A stretch of 64,000 nucleotides of DNA, from positions 5,243,001 through 5,307,000 of the forward strand of contig NC_083515.1 in assembly GCF_032362555.1 (NCBI RefSeq), in the 5' to 3' direction. Below the pieces are notes generated by a model. The model was not told the DNA's origin. It searched no databases and saw nothing but the letters and a program-made list of their open reading frames with translations. Origin of the DNA: Amyelois transitella. Its lineage: Eukaryota > Arthropoda > Insecta > Lepidoptera > Pyralidae. The stretch's first letter is position 1. Every line of letters starts with the position of its first letter. Position numbers and translations under genes: made by a program. This document shows positions 1 through 12,100 of the stretch, piece after piece.

Positions 1-1349
1 TTGTCTAAATAAAAGATTAGTCACTTGAAATTTTAATTTATTCCAGAATCTTATTGCAAACAATTACATTACGTTCTTATAATTAATTAAATGTAAAAAA
101 TATGCTTTGTTTGATCTTCCATGATAACCAATAGTGGACTACTGATAGAATTTTGATAAAAATTGCCAACAATGAAATTCCATTGTTATCTGCGGTTATG
201 ATCAATATTATATAATAGTAATTTGCTAGACAAGTTTGAATATTTCATTGCTAAGTAACACACAAATACACTCGTGTTTGGTCGGCAAATACGGCTGGGT
301 CTGGTAAAAATAATTATTCATTGAAAATTTATTACACTGGGTAGAAGTATGCTAATATACAAAGGTGTGCGCCACATGCTCATTTTATGAATAACTATTG
401 CACTCTTAAGTCGTGTGGTCAACGATTATATCGCCAATTTCTAACAGGAACTTTTCCCTTGCTTTACATTACATCGAGCATTGGAACAGTTTAAAACAAC
501 AGTAACGGAAAAATTAATTCCTTTAACCACGAATCCGAGCCTGCATATGCCTTAATTGACCTAAATGAAGAAAACTTAAGTTAAATAATGCTTTTACAGT
601 TGTGTGACAATGTATGGAAGGTGTAGGGTTAGGGTGTCGTCCCATACATTGTGTGACTGTTCTTACGACTTGTCACCCACAACAGCAGTTTATTTAAATA
701 GGTACATAATACTAAGTTTGATTTTAGTTTATTAGCCATTTACAGTAAGTAGAAACTTCCAAGTGGTATTTAATTATAAATGTTTAAGAAAATTGCATTT
801 CTTAATAGTATGATTCTTAAACTTCGCAGTTGGTGATGGATTAAAAGGTTTGTATTAATAACATCCATTAGAAAATAAGGCTGTAATGTAAGACATTAAT
901 AAATAATTAGCCAACAATAAACATACATAGTTTACATACTTTCATGTCATGGCTGGCCTACATTTATTGCTCTCAGACAAAGGCCAGTCTTTGCAAAATT
1001 ACTCAGAATAACAAAAAGGCCCTATAAATAAGAAACATGAATTATAGTTATGTGACTGTTCAAGTACTTACGTAACAAAATATTCTAATAACGGTCAATG
1101 AGATAATTTTAAGCATTAAAAAGTCTGCACAAATGTCATCAAGTAATAAGTGGCATTTCGGAAAATTGCAATGCTAGTTCACTGTATTTTGAAGAAGCGA
1201 ACTAAATTTAATATAGTACAAGTTTAATTCATCACAAGTAATTGTGTTGTGAATGACACTTCACAACTATACTTTCACTAGATCTTAGGTAAATTTATTG
1301 GCTTACATAAAATATCTCCATATCTTGAATCATCATCTACCCATTGCAT
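1..1349. other. 3' flank of KDELR, no coding signal seen
   Basis: AT-rich stretch beyond the KDELR stop codon (the gene is on the minus strand). It probably contains the 3' UTR; several TTTATT motifs (AATAAA on the minus strand) occur but none can be chosen. No open frame of note. One hairpin lies at 607-652. Confidence 0.5.
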
Positions 1350-4039
1350 CTAAGCCGGCAACTGTAGCTTCTTCCCTTTGAGAACTGGAAAAAGAAAAAT
1401 AATTTTTACAAATAGCTTTGTTATAAATTAAAAGGTAGGCAAAAAGTGTTTGTGTGTGAATGAGTTTTAGATAAATATGCAATCATTTAACAATTCGATG
1501 CAGATTTGTTGATTAAAATTGCGATATCAGCAATTCTACAATAATAATACTAGATTTCATATCAACTTTTTTTTTATTTTCTTGTTGGATCAACAGAATT
1601 TACTACATTAAAAAAAATAGATAGTGAGAAAAATTAAACCACGGTTAAATCAGACACTGTCTAGTTTAGTAGTGTACCAATGTCTGTTAACATTTTCGAT
1701 ACTAGTACATAGTTGTTTGATAATTTGTAATGTGCTGAGTGGTTCCTAGTTAGATATCGTAAAAAGCGACTAAGGAAATGGACGCATCATCTAGTGCAAG
1801 CTTCCATGCTGGTCTGATAGAGAATAAATATAATGTATGCAGCTTGTCTTCTATGCAAATTGTAAGAGTCAATCAAGGCAAAGGCTAATTAACATAGGAT
1901 TCTTCTTTTGCGCGATGGACTATCAACCTATCACTATAAATTAAAAAAGTCATCCAGCTGCAGACAGCCTTTTAGTCATGTTGAGACTGTTGGCTCTGTC
2001 TATACCACATAAGGTATAAAAATGTGATACATGTATGTATGTTGTTGTTGTATGAAAGATGACACAAAGTGTCACAGATGTATTTATACATCTTGTAGTG
2101 TAAGGTGACATTCAACTGGAGTCAGTCAGAATGTAAACACATAAATGAATGGCATCAATTGAAATTAAAAAAAAAAAAAAATTTTTTGAAAAACTCACCT
2201 TTCGTAATGTAGAGGTAGAAGAAATCGCAATAAAGGACAGTTTGCACAATTCCAGCCACAATGGCAATTATTTCGTAATGACCCTCAAACACATAACGGT
2301 ATACCTGGAAAAAATTTTGTGTCATAAGGATTCTTGTGTTGGGTTCTATATAAATACCAATTTGAATTCAGGAAGACAACTCCCTTAATATTATAAATAC
2401 AAGTCTTTTTGGCTGTTCTGCTTTCACAGTTAAACTGCTAGAGTGATTTGAATGAAAAATGCGTTTCGGCTTTATAAAAATATTCCTTTCTATCAAAAAT
2501 CTACCCTAAAATACTAAATTGGGGTGTGAAAGTTTGTGTGAAATTTAGCTGGTTGCTAATACTCTGATAAATTACTAAACAAATAAAATACATATTATCA
2601 ATGCATAGCTAATCACCTATTACAGGTATGCAATTTTTTAATATTGACAGTACATATTTTATTTTATATACTTACCCAATTAAAGAGGTACAGAGTTCGG
2701 TACATTCCAAGAGCAAACAGGTAGTGAGATGTAATACTCTCAGCTTCTCCCGTTTTTGAGACCAGGAAGAGTTGTGGTAGAATAGCTACAGCCTCCAAAT
2801 AAATTGAGAATGTCCATAAAACCTGCAATAGAGCATTGTAGCATTATGGCAAGTACACATCAATTGGTGTAATATGCTGCAAGTAAGTATATCCTTGCCA
2901 TATCCTACTAATATTATCTATGCGAAAAATTTGTGAGTGGGTAATTAAATAAAATACTACTGAACTGATTACGATTAAATTTGGTACATAGGTAGCTGAA
3001 TATCCAGAATAGGCTACTTTTTATCCTGGAGTTCCTGCCGGATTGATTTCTTATTGAAAATAGGTACAATTATCACAGACGCAGTTGCGGGCTGGGTCTA
3101 GTGTATTTTTACCGAAAAATATAACTTATAACCACATGAATGCAACCATTATTTGATATTAGTCAGCAATGTCAGCGAATTGTTCTGTTCAACACCATAA
3201 TTTTTATTTATTATTATAATAATATATTAACCTAGGGAAATATAAATGACCAATTTAGCAATGAGGATGCAATTACATATCATTGGAATTCACCCTAAAT
3301 ATAATTTGATCAAAACTTGTCACTTTTCCTGTTTGCATTAATAATTTGACCAAATTAAAATATTACTCAGTTTATTATAATTTAAATCTCAGCTATCAGC
3401 TGCAAAGTCTAGGTTCTAGCAGCATGTGCATATGATGATGTGAAAAGTTTTATACTCTTATGTTTGGTTGGTTTCCTATCACCAAACAAACCCTTTTGGA
3501 AATGTGTAGTGTAATAACAATGACAATTTATTGTTCAACAATAATAATATGCATAGGTCATTGTACTACTAACCTCCAGAACAGTGAATTCATGGTTTAT
3601 CAACAAAGCTAGAACAACCGACGGAATCAGAAGGAACTCGATTCTGAATGTGTCGTGGTTGTGGTCGTATGTTGCTTTGAACTTCACATACATCAAATAA
3701 ACAGTCCCATACGAGCCGACAATGAAGAACACTTTCATAATAGTGTTATAGGGTGAAATGAATGTAGTCAACAAATCCACATATCTCGCCGTGTAAACTA
3801 TTGAAAATAGTATCTGTGATTTCCCGGATATACCTGAAATCATCAATTTATGTTATTTTGAATTCCAATAAGAAGATAGGTAGCTATAGTAGGCTTCTCT
3901 GGTTCATCAAGTAAATCAAGCCGGTAATACACCTATAGCTACAATCACCTGCACATGATCTCGTTTTCCAGATTTTGAGTAATAATATAATAATAGCTAA
4001 AAGATGGGACAAGTCACCGCATAAACGGAATATATTCAT
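1350..4039 (-). CDS. KDELR: ER lumen protein-retaining receptor (KDEL receptor), complete, 5 exons
   Basis: Seven-transmembrane receptor that binds C-terminal KDEL/HDEL signals on escaped ER proteins in the Golgi and returns them in COPI vesicles. CDS exons on the minus strand: 4039-3949, 3833-3574, 2822-2676, 2304-2199, 1384-1350. Every junction has AG acceptors and GT donors and the frame closes at 212 codons, the usual family length. The product starts [20 protein letters not shown]. Family blocks are [61 protein letters not shown] and [20 protein letters not shown], and the tail is basic (KGKKLQLPA). The start is 679 bp from the SDAD1 start on the other strand, so the two may share a bidirectional promoter. 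Intron 3 carries old repeat sequence. Confidence 0.97.
1875..2045 (+). repeat. Family A short retroposon copy (in KDELR intron 4)
   Basis: Diverged copy reading, in sense, through GGATTCTTCTTT, ACTGTTGGCTCTGTCTA and GTGATACATGTATGTATG. The 5' part of the family consensus is missing. The (TATG)n tail marks the 3' end. Confidence 0.65.
2885..3110 (+). repeat. Degenerate interspersed repeat (in KDELR intron 3)
   Basis: Contains TTTATCCTGGAGTTCCTGCC and a decayed CGCAGTTGCGGGCTGGGTCTAG. These resemble the widespread lepidopteran repeat recognisable by CCCGCGACTTCGTCCGC (compare 19852-20570). Boundaries are approximate. Confidence 0.45.
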
Positions 4040-4718
4040 GATGAACAATTATCCAATTTTTTTGCGAATCCGCCGCGTATACTTATTTCATTCAAAGCAA
4101 AAATGACGTGGCTGTCGTGTGTCTGTGTATTCCTTTGACAATGCGTGTACAGTGTTGCCAAGCTCTTGTCATTAGAAAAATAGTGTTGCAACCGTTTTAA
4201 ATAGAATTATCGATTGAAGATTATCCTCACTCTGAAGTGAGAATCACTAATAAGAAATGAAAGTGACTTCATATTCACAATGCTCGCTTTTACTTTCTCA
4301 AAGTAATTTCAGAAAGTTCTCCAAGTGCTCACTGCACTTTACTGCACTGCAGTCGTTTATCGCAAATGTTGCTACAAATATTTTTATAGTAATAGTATTA
4401 AGTTTTATATGATTTATACAATGTAGATAGTTTTATCTATAGTTAAAAAGATATTTAATATTAAGATTTGGATTGATACAATAACACTCTGCTCTATTTA
4501 TTTTTAATATTTGTAATGTAAAGAACTTACTCTTCATTGCGTTTTAAATTTAACGTGGCTACGTCAATGAGGGTTTATAGCATTGTTGGTAACATTGCAA
4601 TGTGAGATGTGAAACTGTCAAATACTCAGGTGGTTATGTTTTGAGGTTATATTAAAAAATAAAAAAATATATTTTCAAATTTATTTCATTTTGAGTGTTG
4701 TAAATTGTGAATATCAAA

Positions 4719-6866
4719 ATGGTACGCCATAATAATCAGTTACCTAACAATTTGACACAGCTTCAAAACCTGATAAAAAGGGATCCTGCATCATACAAAG
4801 AAGAATTTCACCAGCAACTAGCACACTTTGAAACAACATTGGAAATCTTCAATTTAAATCCAACTCAGTACAGTAAAAAATTGGATGAACAGGCAATGTT
4901 TTTGGCGCAAGTTGCGCAGTGTTATTTGAATGAAATGAAACTATTTCCACAAAAGATTGTGGATGTTTTAAAGAGACATAATACAGTCCTGCACAATGAC
5001 ATGAGACTTTCCTTATGTAAATGTCTTATATTACTAAGAAATAAAAATTTTATCACCCCATTTGATTTATTGGAATTGTTTTTTCAATTACTAAAATGTC
5101 AAGACAAGTTCTTGAGAGAATTTCTCAAAACTCATATCATAACAGACATCAAAAATATTAATATGAAACACAAAGACATGAAATTTAACTCAACCTTACA
5201 AAACTTCATATTTTCCATGCTACGGGACTCTGATACAAGGTCTGCTAAATTGTCCATAGATATTCTCATAGAACTTTATCAAAAGAACATTTGGAATGAT
5301 CATAAAACAGTGAATATTATAGCTGATATAGGCTGCTTCTCTAAGGTAATGAAGGTTATGGTGGCTTCTTTGAAATTTTTCCTTGGAAAAGATGAAGAAG
5401 AAAAAGAAGCTTCTGATAGTGATGACGAAATTGATCCCAGAGATACAATGATTTCAAATAAATTCAATAAAAAAACAAGAAAAAGAGAAAAAATGGTAGA
5501 CAAGGTTAAAAAGATTGCAAAGAAAATGAAAAAGAAGAAGCAAAAAGCTCCTTCATTTAATTTTTCTGCTCTGCATTTGATAAATAATCCCCAAGGATTT
5601 GCTGAAAAGCTTTTTAAGCAGTTGGAGACTTCAAATGACAGGTTTGAAGTCAAGTTGATGACATTGGATGTAATATCGAGGCTGATTGGGTTGCATAATT
5701 TGTTTTTGTTTAACTACTATCCATTTATTGCTAGATTACTTATGCCACACCAGAGAGAAGTTACAAGAATATTACAATTTGCAGCACAGGCTTCCCATGA
5801 ACTTGTACCCCCTGAAGTGGTAGAACCAGTAATGAAAGCAATAGCAAATAATTTTATTACTGAAAGAAATTCAACTGATGTTATGGCTGTTGGTTTGAAT
5901 GCAGTTAGAGAAATCTGTTTAAGATGTCCACTAGCTATCGGAGAAGATCTTCTGAGAGATTTAGTGCAGTACAAGAATTATAAAGAAAAATCTGTGATGA
6001 TGGCGGCCAGATCATTAATTCAACTTTACAGACAGTCAATGCCTGAACTATTACATAAAAAAGATAGAGGAAGACCAACAGAAGCATCTATAGAAGTAAA
6101 ATCTAAGAAGTATGGTGAAATAGAAGTAAAGGATCATATACCTGGTTCAGAAGTATTATTAGAAAAAGAAACTATTGAACCTAAAAAGAAAAATGAGAAG
6201 AAACATAAGAAAGGTAATGGTTCTGATAGTGAAGAATGGATAGATGTTGCATCTTCAGATTCAGAATTAGAAATATCAACAGATAGCGATGATACAGATG
6301 CAGCAGATGAAACTGATGATGAAAGTGAAGAAGCCAATGATGCTGATAATGATAATGAAACAGAAGAAAAACAAAATAATGATACTCTTACGAGTGAAAG
6401 AAAAGTTTTAAAAGCTAAAAGAAAGGCTAATCCTGAACAAGAGGACAAAACAAAACATGCCCGTGAAATTGCCATGGACACAATATTCACTGATGAAGAC
6501 TTTAAACGAATTGAAGCAGCACAAGCTAAGAAACATGTGAAAGGTTTAAAACGTAAGAGTGTTGTTGAGGAAGAAAATGAAGATGGAGAACTTGTACAAT
6601 TGTCAGCAATTGAAAATATTCATAAGAAAAGAAAGCATGATAAAAGTGCTAGACTTGAAACTGTTATGAAGGGTAGAGAAGAAAGAGATAAATTTGGATA
6701 CAAAGATCGAAGAAAGAATATCCATTGTTCAAAAACAAACAGGGAAAAACGTAAGACTAAAAATTACCAGATGGTTAAACATAAAGCCAAGGGAAAAGTT
6801 AAGAGGTCCTTCAAAGACAAACAAATTGCTTTCAGAAATTATCTGGTTAAGCAAAAGAAAATGCGA
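4719..6866 (+). CDS. SDAD1: SDA1 homologue (SDAD1), 60S ribosome assembly factor, single exon
   Basis: Nucleolar protein needed for 60S pre-ribosome maturation and export. An uninterrupted 716-codon frame starts at the ATG at 4719 in good context (CAAAATGG); the in-frame GTG at 4707 is upstream but is not the likely start. The N-terminus NNQLPNNLTQLQNLIKRDP and the blocks RLSLCKCLILLRNKNFITP, THIITDIKNINMKHK, HLINNPQGFAEKLFKQLE, FYPF-like NYYPFIARLLMPHQREVT and KYGEIEVKDHIPGSEVL match human SDAD1 along its length. An acidic run (DEEEKEASDSDDE) is followed by a lysine-rich tract; the C-terminal third is acidic/serine-rich and ends in a basic tail (KRSFKDKQIAFRNYLVKQKK). There are no introns, unlike most neighbours. 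AATAAA lies at 6971-6976. The end coordinate excludes the stop TAA at 6867-6869. Confidence 0.96.
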
Positions 6867-6869
6867 TAA

Positions 6870-7879
6870 TATAGTTTTTTTTTTGTAAATCATAAGATTC
6901 ATGTTATTTTAATTTCAATAATTACTTATATTAAAAAAAATCTTCAGTTTTATTTAAATCACCTTATTACAATAAATAAAATTGAATTGATAAATAATAA
7001 TTTCGTCCTAGATGGGGACATTCCCTATAGACATAATTGGTTTTTTAGTCTGTCTACCTCCCAACTTGGAAAATAGAAAAGATTTATTTTCAAAATTGGA
7101 TCACTTATTGACATAATAAAAATACTTTTATTTTTAAGCTTTTAACTTATATCTACTACTGCTTTCAAAGAAGTGGTGGAACAAACTACACTGCAGCATT
7201 TTCACCAGATGTCAGTTCACGTGGATGAATGCTCATTGTCTACATAAAGGAGGCTCTCAATCTGAACAGTCACTTACGTCAAGAAATCATAATTTGCAGA
7301 AACTAAGGGTTATAACCTAAGCTTAATTTAATATTTATTTCACATTTCTGGAGTAGCCCAGAGTGTACCTTAGACCATGATCCTGGATTAGGTATGTAAA
7401 GATTTTACATGAATGACCCAAGAACTGGTTCAGGTTTTTCATAACCTTTCACCAGGATGTCCCCAATTTGATTTTGTTAAATTTCAGTATTCTGTGTTTC
7501 TGTAGTAAATTGTATTAATATTATTACTGTATTAATTTTTCAACAATGTATTAATTTAGGTTGGTCAATGAAAAATTACTTATATGACAACATTTTTATT
7601 ATGTACAAAAAATAAACACATGGACCAGAAAATTGTTCTGAAAATTGGTCTTGATTGTGCTTCTGCTAAATAAGCTGAGCTACTCAACACACAGTCCAAG
7701 CAGTCAAGGTCCCAGGATTAGCCGCTTTATCTATACTATAGGTCTTTAGGGACTTTTCATTAATGTTGTGTAATTTGTGGATATGTCCCGAAAAAAAAAG
7801 GTTAACCATAAAGACAGTGTGAGAGAGAGAAGACAGATGCCTTTTTAAATAGCTCCACATATGTGATCACAGATAAATA
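6870..7879. other. Intergenic, tail-to-tail between SDAD1 and LAMTOR2
   Basis: Holds the SDAD1 poly(A) signal at 6971 and a likely LAMTOR2 poly(A) signal (TTTATT at 7595-7600 on the plus strand). A repeat fragment is at 7140-7240. No coding sequence seen. Confidence 0.6.
7140..7240 (+). repeat. Interspersed repeat fragment, related to 8872-8990
   Basis: Shares AACAAACTRCACTGCAGCATTTTC and the flanking ACTGCYTTCAAAG/GAAGYGGT pattern with the sequence at 8872-8990, in the same orientation. Family not named. Confidence 0.55.
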
Positions 7880-8375
7880 TTATGAACTTGCAACTTGCTT
7901 CAGTGGTCCTTCTAAATATTGGGCTAATGCATTAATTTTCTCTTTCAATATTCCAAATCCAACAGTCTCTTTGGCATAAAGGCACAAAAGTAAGTTGGCC
8001 ACTTGTGTTATTGCAATTTTACCATTTGTACAGTCAACAAATATTACATGGAGTCTGTCTTCTTTGAACACATTTCTTCCTTGTTTTTCATACGCTGACC
8101 AAATGTTGCTAGCTATAGCTGCAGTTACTCTTGCATCTTTGTCGTTATAGCCTGAATACGCCAAAAGCGCACCTTGGTGATTCAGTAATCTAAAGAATAG
8201 AAAACATAAGTATACATAAGAAGTTCAAACAAAATTACAGCTGCATTTTGCGAACTTATTAGAGAATTTGTCAAATGAAAAGAAATAAAATTTTGTTAAA
8301 TATTTACAATGTGTTTTCTACGCCGCCAGTATTTGCCTGACTTAGGACTTGAGTTAATGCTTTTGGTTTAAGCAT
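7880..8375 (-). CDS. LAMTOR2: Ragulator complex protein LAMTOR2 (p14, Roadblock/LC7 fold), complete, 2 exons
   Basis: Late-endosome/lysosome scaffold subunit that pairs with LAMTOR3 in Ragulator and recruits Rag GTPases and mTORC1. CDS exons on the minus strand: 8375-8308 and 8189-7880. The donor follows AACACATT (gtaaat) and the acceptor precedes ATTACTG, giving the continuous frame [18 protein letters not shown]. The product is 125 codons, exactly the usual length, starting [19 protein letters not shown]. Strong family blocks are [40 protein letters not shown] and [12 protein letters not shown]. The start lies 752 bp from the IFT140 start on the opposite strand. I see no oddities. Confidence 0.97.
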
Positions 8376-8871
8376 AATGATTTATGACTTAAGCAATTTA
8401 TTTTAAATGTAAATTTCTTGGAAATTAATTCTATGAATTTTTCCTATTCTTATCTACAAACAAGTTATTTTTGTAAGTTACCTATGTGAAATCTACGAAT
8501 AACATGACAGATATGTAGGTAGAGAAATGACTTTGACGTTTCCAATATTTTTTAAGCCAAGACGTATACATAAATATGTCTAAGCAGGATGTGTTTTAAT
8601 TTTTTGCACTAAAAAAAAGTTTGCTTTGAAGTGCTGACTTCATTTTTAATCAATATCGGGTAAGTATTAATTATAATTATTTTTTTCTTTTTTAGGTTTG
8701 TTTTAATTGTATTCTCTCTAATTAGTTTGTAATACTTTTTTTTTTGCCTGTTTATATCAAATTCAAAAATTCAAAATTTTTATTCATTATTATAGGATTA
8801 TAGGATACTATTATATCGCTTAATAATTGTCGTATGGTTTAACAACTTGGTTGACGTCAAATAAATTACTT

Positions 8872-8990
8872 AAAAACTAAGTTTACTGCCGCTTCCAAGG
8901 CGTCAGTGCAGAAGAAGCGGTAACAAACTGCACTGCAGCATTTTCTTCAACAACGTCAACTTCACAATATTATTTATCTGGCAACACAGC
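8872..8990 (+). repeat. Interspersed repeat between LAMTOR2 and IFT140
   Basis: Reads ACTGCCGCTTCCAAGGCGTC and AAGAAGCGGTAACAAACTGC, then CACTGCAGCATTTTCTTC. A related fragment is at 7140-7240. It sits in the divergent promoter region of the LAMTOR2/IFT140 pair. Confidence 0.5.
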
Positions 8991-9127
8991 GTTTCCATGG
9001 AAACATGTTTGTTTGTTTTCAGCTCGGAACATTGTTCTTTCTAATAACTTTTTTTTCCGAATTTGATATGATTGTTCAGTAGTGCAATTAATACATATAG
9101 ACTATTTACGCTACTTGAAATATAACC

Positions 9128-12100
9128 ATGACATTGTATATAGATACGCGACTGTCATTTTCTGATGCCAATGTAATATCTACAGTAGGCTCCTGGCATC
9201 CATCACTACCACTTCTTGCAATAGGTTCATACAACCAAGAAAAAGGCGGATTTGTTACAATCTTTCAAGAAAATGTAAGTTAACTATCTCAACATATTCA
9301 CGTATTCTTATTTGACAATACTTATAGTCTTAAATTACTTATACCTATGAAACTGTGGTGAAATCTATATGCCACAAGTCACAAAAAAATAATAAATCAC
9401 GCGGCGCTATCAGTAAAAACCGGGAAAAACCTTAATCGCGCAAGCAAAGATTTCACGGATTGGAGCATATATACAACCTCCGACACAACATCGTTGGAGC
9501 TGCGGTCCCCAGTCATAACACCTAGCCTGGTGGATGATCTTTATCCTTTGGTCGCGGTTGAGCCGAATCATCGCTTCTGCTACAAAACTTTTCGCAACAG
9601 TCCACATTTGAAGTGGCGATAGTTACAACGAAGATATATAGGGTATCTTCACAGGGAAGCCAGGTACAGGCAAAACGCAGCTGCCCCACCACATAGAAAA
9701 GGATTTGTACATTTATATTTATTGCCTCTGCCTGGCCACAGAATACAATTGTTGTTTGCTTGCAGGGACTTGCATTGGAAGGCTGTGAATGGCCTACATT
9801 ATTATCAAACCAAGTTACAGCTTTAGCTTGGCACCCTTCAAGACGATTATTGGTTGTTGGATGGGATGGAGGTGAACTTTATATCTGGTTGGAATATTCC
9901 TGGGCTCGTCTAGAAGCTCCACATAATGCTGCTCTTACAACTGTAGCATTCAGTATTGGAGGAGGTCGATTGCTTGCTTCAGACGCAGCTGGATCTTTAT
10001 CAGGGTGGCAGTCGGCTTCTGGTGCACCATTGACATCCTTTCACCATCAACTTGGTGATGTTATAACTCATGTGTCTTATTGTACTCCTCGCCCGAACAG
10101 CGATTCTTCAATAAGAGGTCTTGCCCGAGCTGCTGTTGCTGGAGATGAAAATGCCCTGGATACTTTAGCAGCATGGCGACCTCGCACTACAGCTAGAATG
10201 AGAGAAGGTGCTCAACCTGATAATCATGCATGCTACGCTGCACAAGATAATGGTGTCATATTGTACATTGATCAGGCTGGAGCATGTTCAGAAGTTCTCA
10301 ATGCTCCTGGGAATATTATATTCATGGGTGTCATCAATAGTATATATCTTCTTGTTGCTTGGGAATCAGGAGGAGCTTTGAGCCTTACAAGGTTTATCAC
10401 TGCTGAAGATGGCTTGTTAACTACAGACACCCATGTCAGGATGGCAGCTAGAAATGGCCAGTGTATAGTACTTGCTGGGAATTTTAATGTAGCTGTTATT
10501 ACTGGTGAAAACCTTATCAGAGTTTGGGATAGTGAGACTGGGGATAATGATGCTTTACCTAATGAAAAAGAGGAAATAGCTGCAGGGGGCATCTTTACTA
10601 GTATTTGTTACTGCAATTTAAGTGATACTCTTTGCTGTGGCACTTCACAGGGCAATCTCTACTTGTGGAGGAGAGATCACAGAAATCAATGGAAACTGAT
10701 AAGTAGCACTTCTATTAAAGGTACAGTAAAAGAAGTTACCTGGGGTTCAGAAGGCCTAATGAATCCACTCTTACATGTCAATTGTATAACCAGTGCATTC
10801 ATTTTGAGAGAACAGCCTGTCTGCTGGGGCTATTCAGCAAATGTTTGGATGGTGCAGAAGTCCGCCAATGAGATAGCTATTTGCAATAAAGATAATATAC
10901 CATCGAGCATAACTACTACAATCACAGTGCGTGCTTTTGCATTCAAAGATCAGTATGTAGCATTGGGGGATGGGAAAGTTGTTCAGGTAATTGTTTTTTT
11001 CAATTATCTATTACTTATAAATATGTACTTATACAAACATATGTCATTTCTAATTAAAATAATATATGTATATTTATATAATATATATATATATATATAT
11101 AATATAAATATATATATATATTTCTAATTGGTTGATTATGATTCAGGTCAAACTTATTTATTGTGGATATAGGCACAGAATGGTTAATATTATTGACCAT
11201 TCATATAGTATACTAATAATGAAAAAACAATATACATACAATTTATGACCTGTTCTTGCTTAACATATAAATAGGGTACTTAAGTGTATAAATAAAAATA
11301 ACATATTTATTGTATTTGTTTTCAGATTTGGATGTGTAGTAAGGAAAGTGACACAAAATTTTCCCTCATTAGAAGTTTTCCTTGGAAAACTGATGTCCTG
11401 ATTATCTACAACGATGTTCTCGTAGGCGTTGTTAATCCTCATATAGAATGTTACACCATCACAGGAAACAGTTTGGGAATACTTCCAAGTTCTGAAGGCG
11501 AAGGAGAACCTATTGGCATCACAAACACAAATAAGTTTATTGTTATTGCCACTATGGATGGTACACTTAAGTTAGCAGAAATTACTAAAAAGGGTCTTAG
11601 AATGCCATATCCTCCGAAAAATTGTTATCAAATGATTGAAGATTTTGGAGAAGTGATGCGGGCGTCAGTAAATTCATCAGGCAGATATATTTGCTTGAGC
11701 ATAGCGAATGCGGGCCTGGCGCCAGATCCCAGGCTCTACCTTTGGGATGTTGCTAATGATGTCATCACAAATACATTGATGTCAGATAATTCAAGCCCTC
11801 CATATCAAAGTGTCCCAATCGCAATATTATGGGATAATAATGATCCAAGAGTAGTAGCTGTACACATGAGATCAGCTGATTTAGATAAGGTTCACTTATT
11901 TTTCTGCCATGAAGGTAGCCTGTATGAATACAAAAATTGGTGTGTATCATCTGAAGAATATTTTATGGCAGATTTTATGTTATGCAATGTACACGCACCA
12001 CACGTCGTTATTTTATCGCAACAAAATCTAAAGAAAATACCAATGCGTGAATTTGAAGGCCGAAGCGAATCTGATACAGCAAATATCCGTCAAGTGTTAG

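Noticed and set aside
625-636. Telomeric-type TTAGGG
   Set aside because: A single GGTTAGGG inside a hairpin loop; insect telomeres use TTAGG arrays and no array is present.
2149-2388. Plus-strand 79-codon open frame in KDELR
   Set aside because: It lies opposite KDELR exon 4 and is explained by it.
5300-6490. Antisense open frames opposite SDAD1
   Set aside because: Shadows of the real coding strand; low-complexity serine/phenylalanine composition mirrors the lysine/acidic runs.
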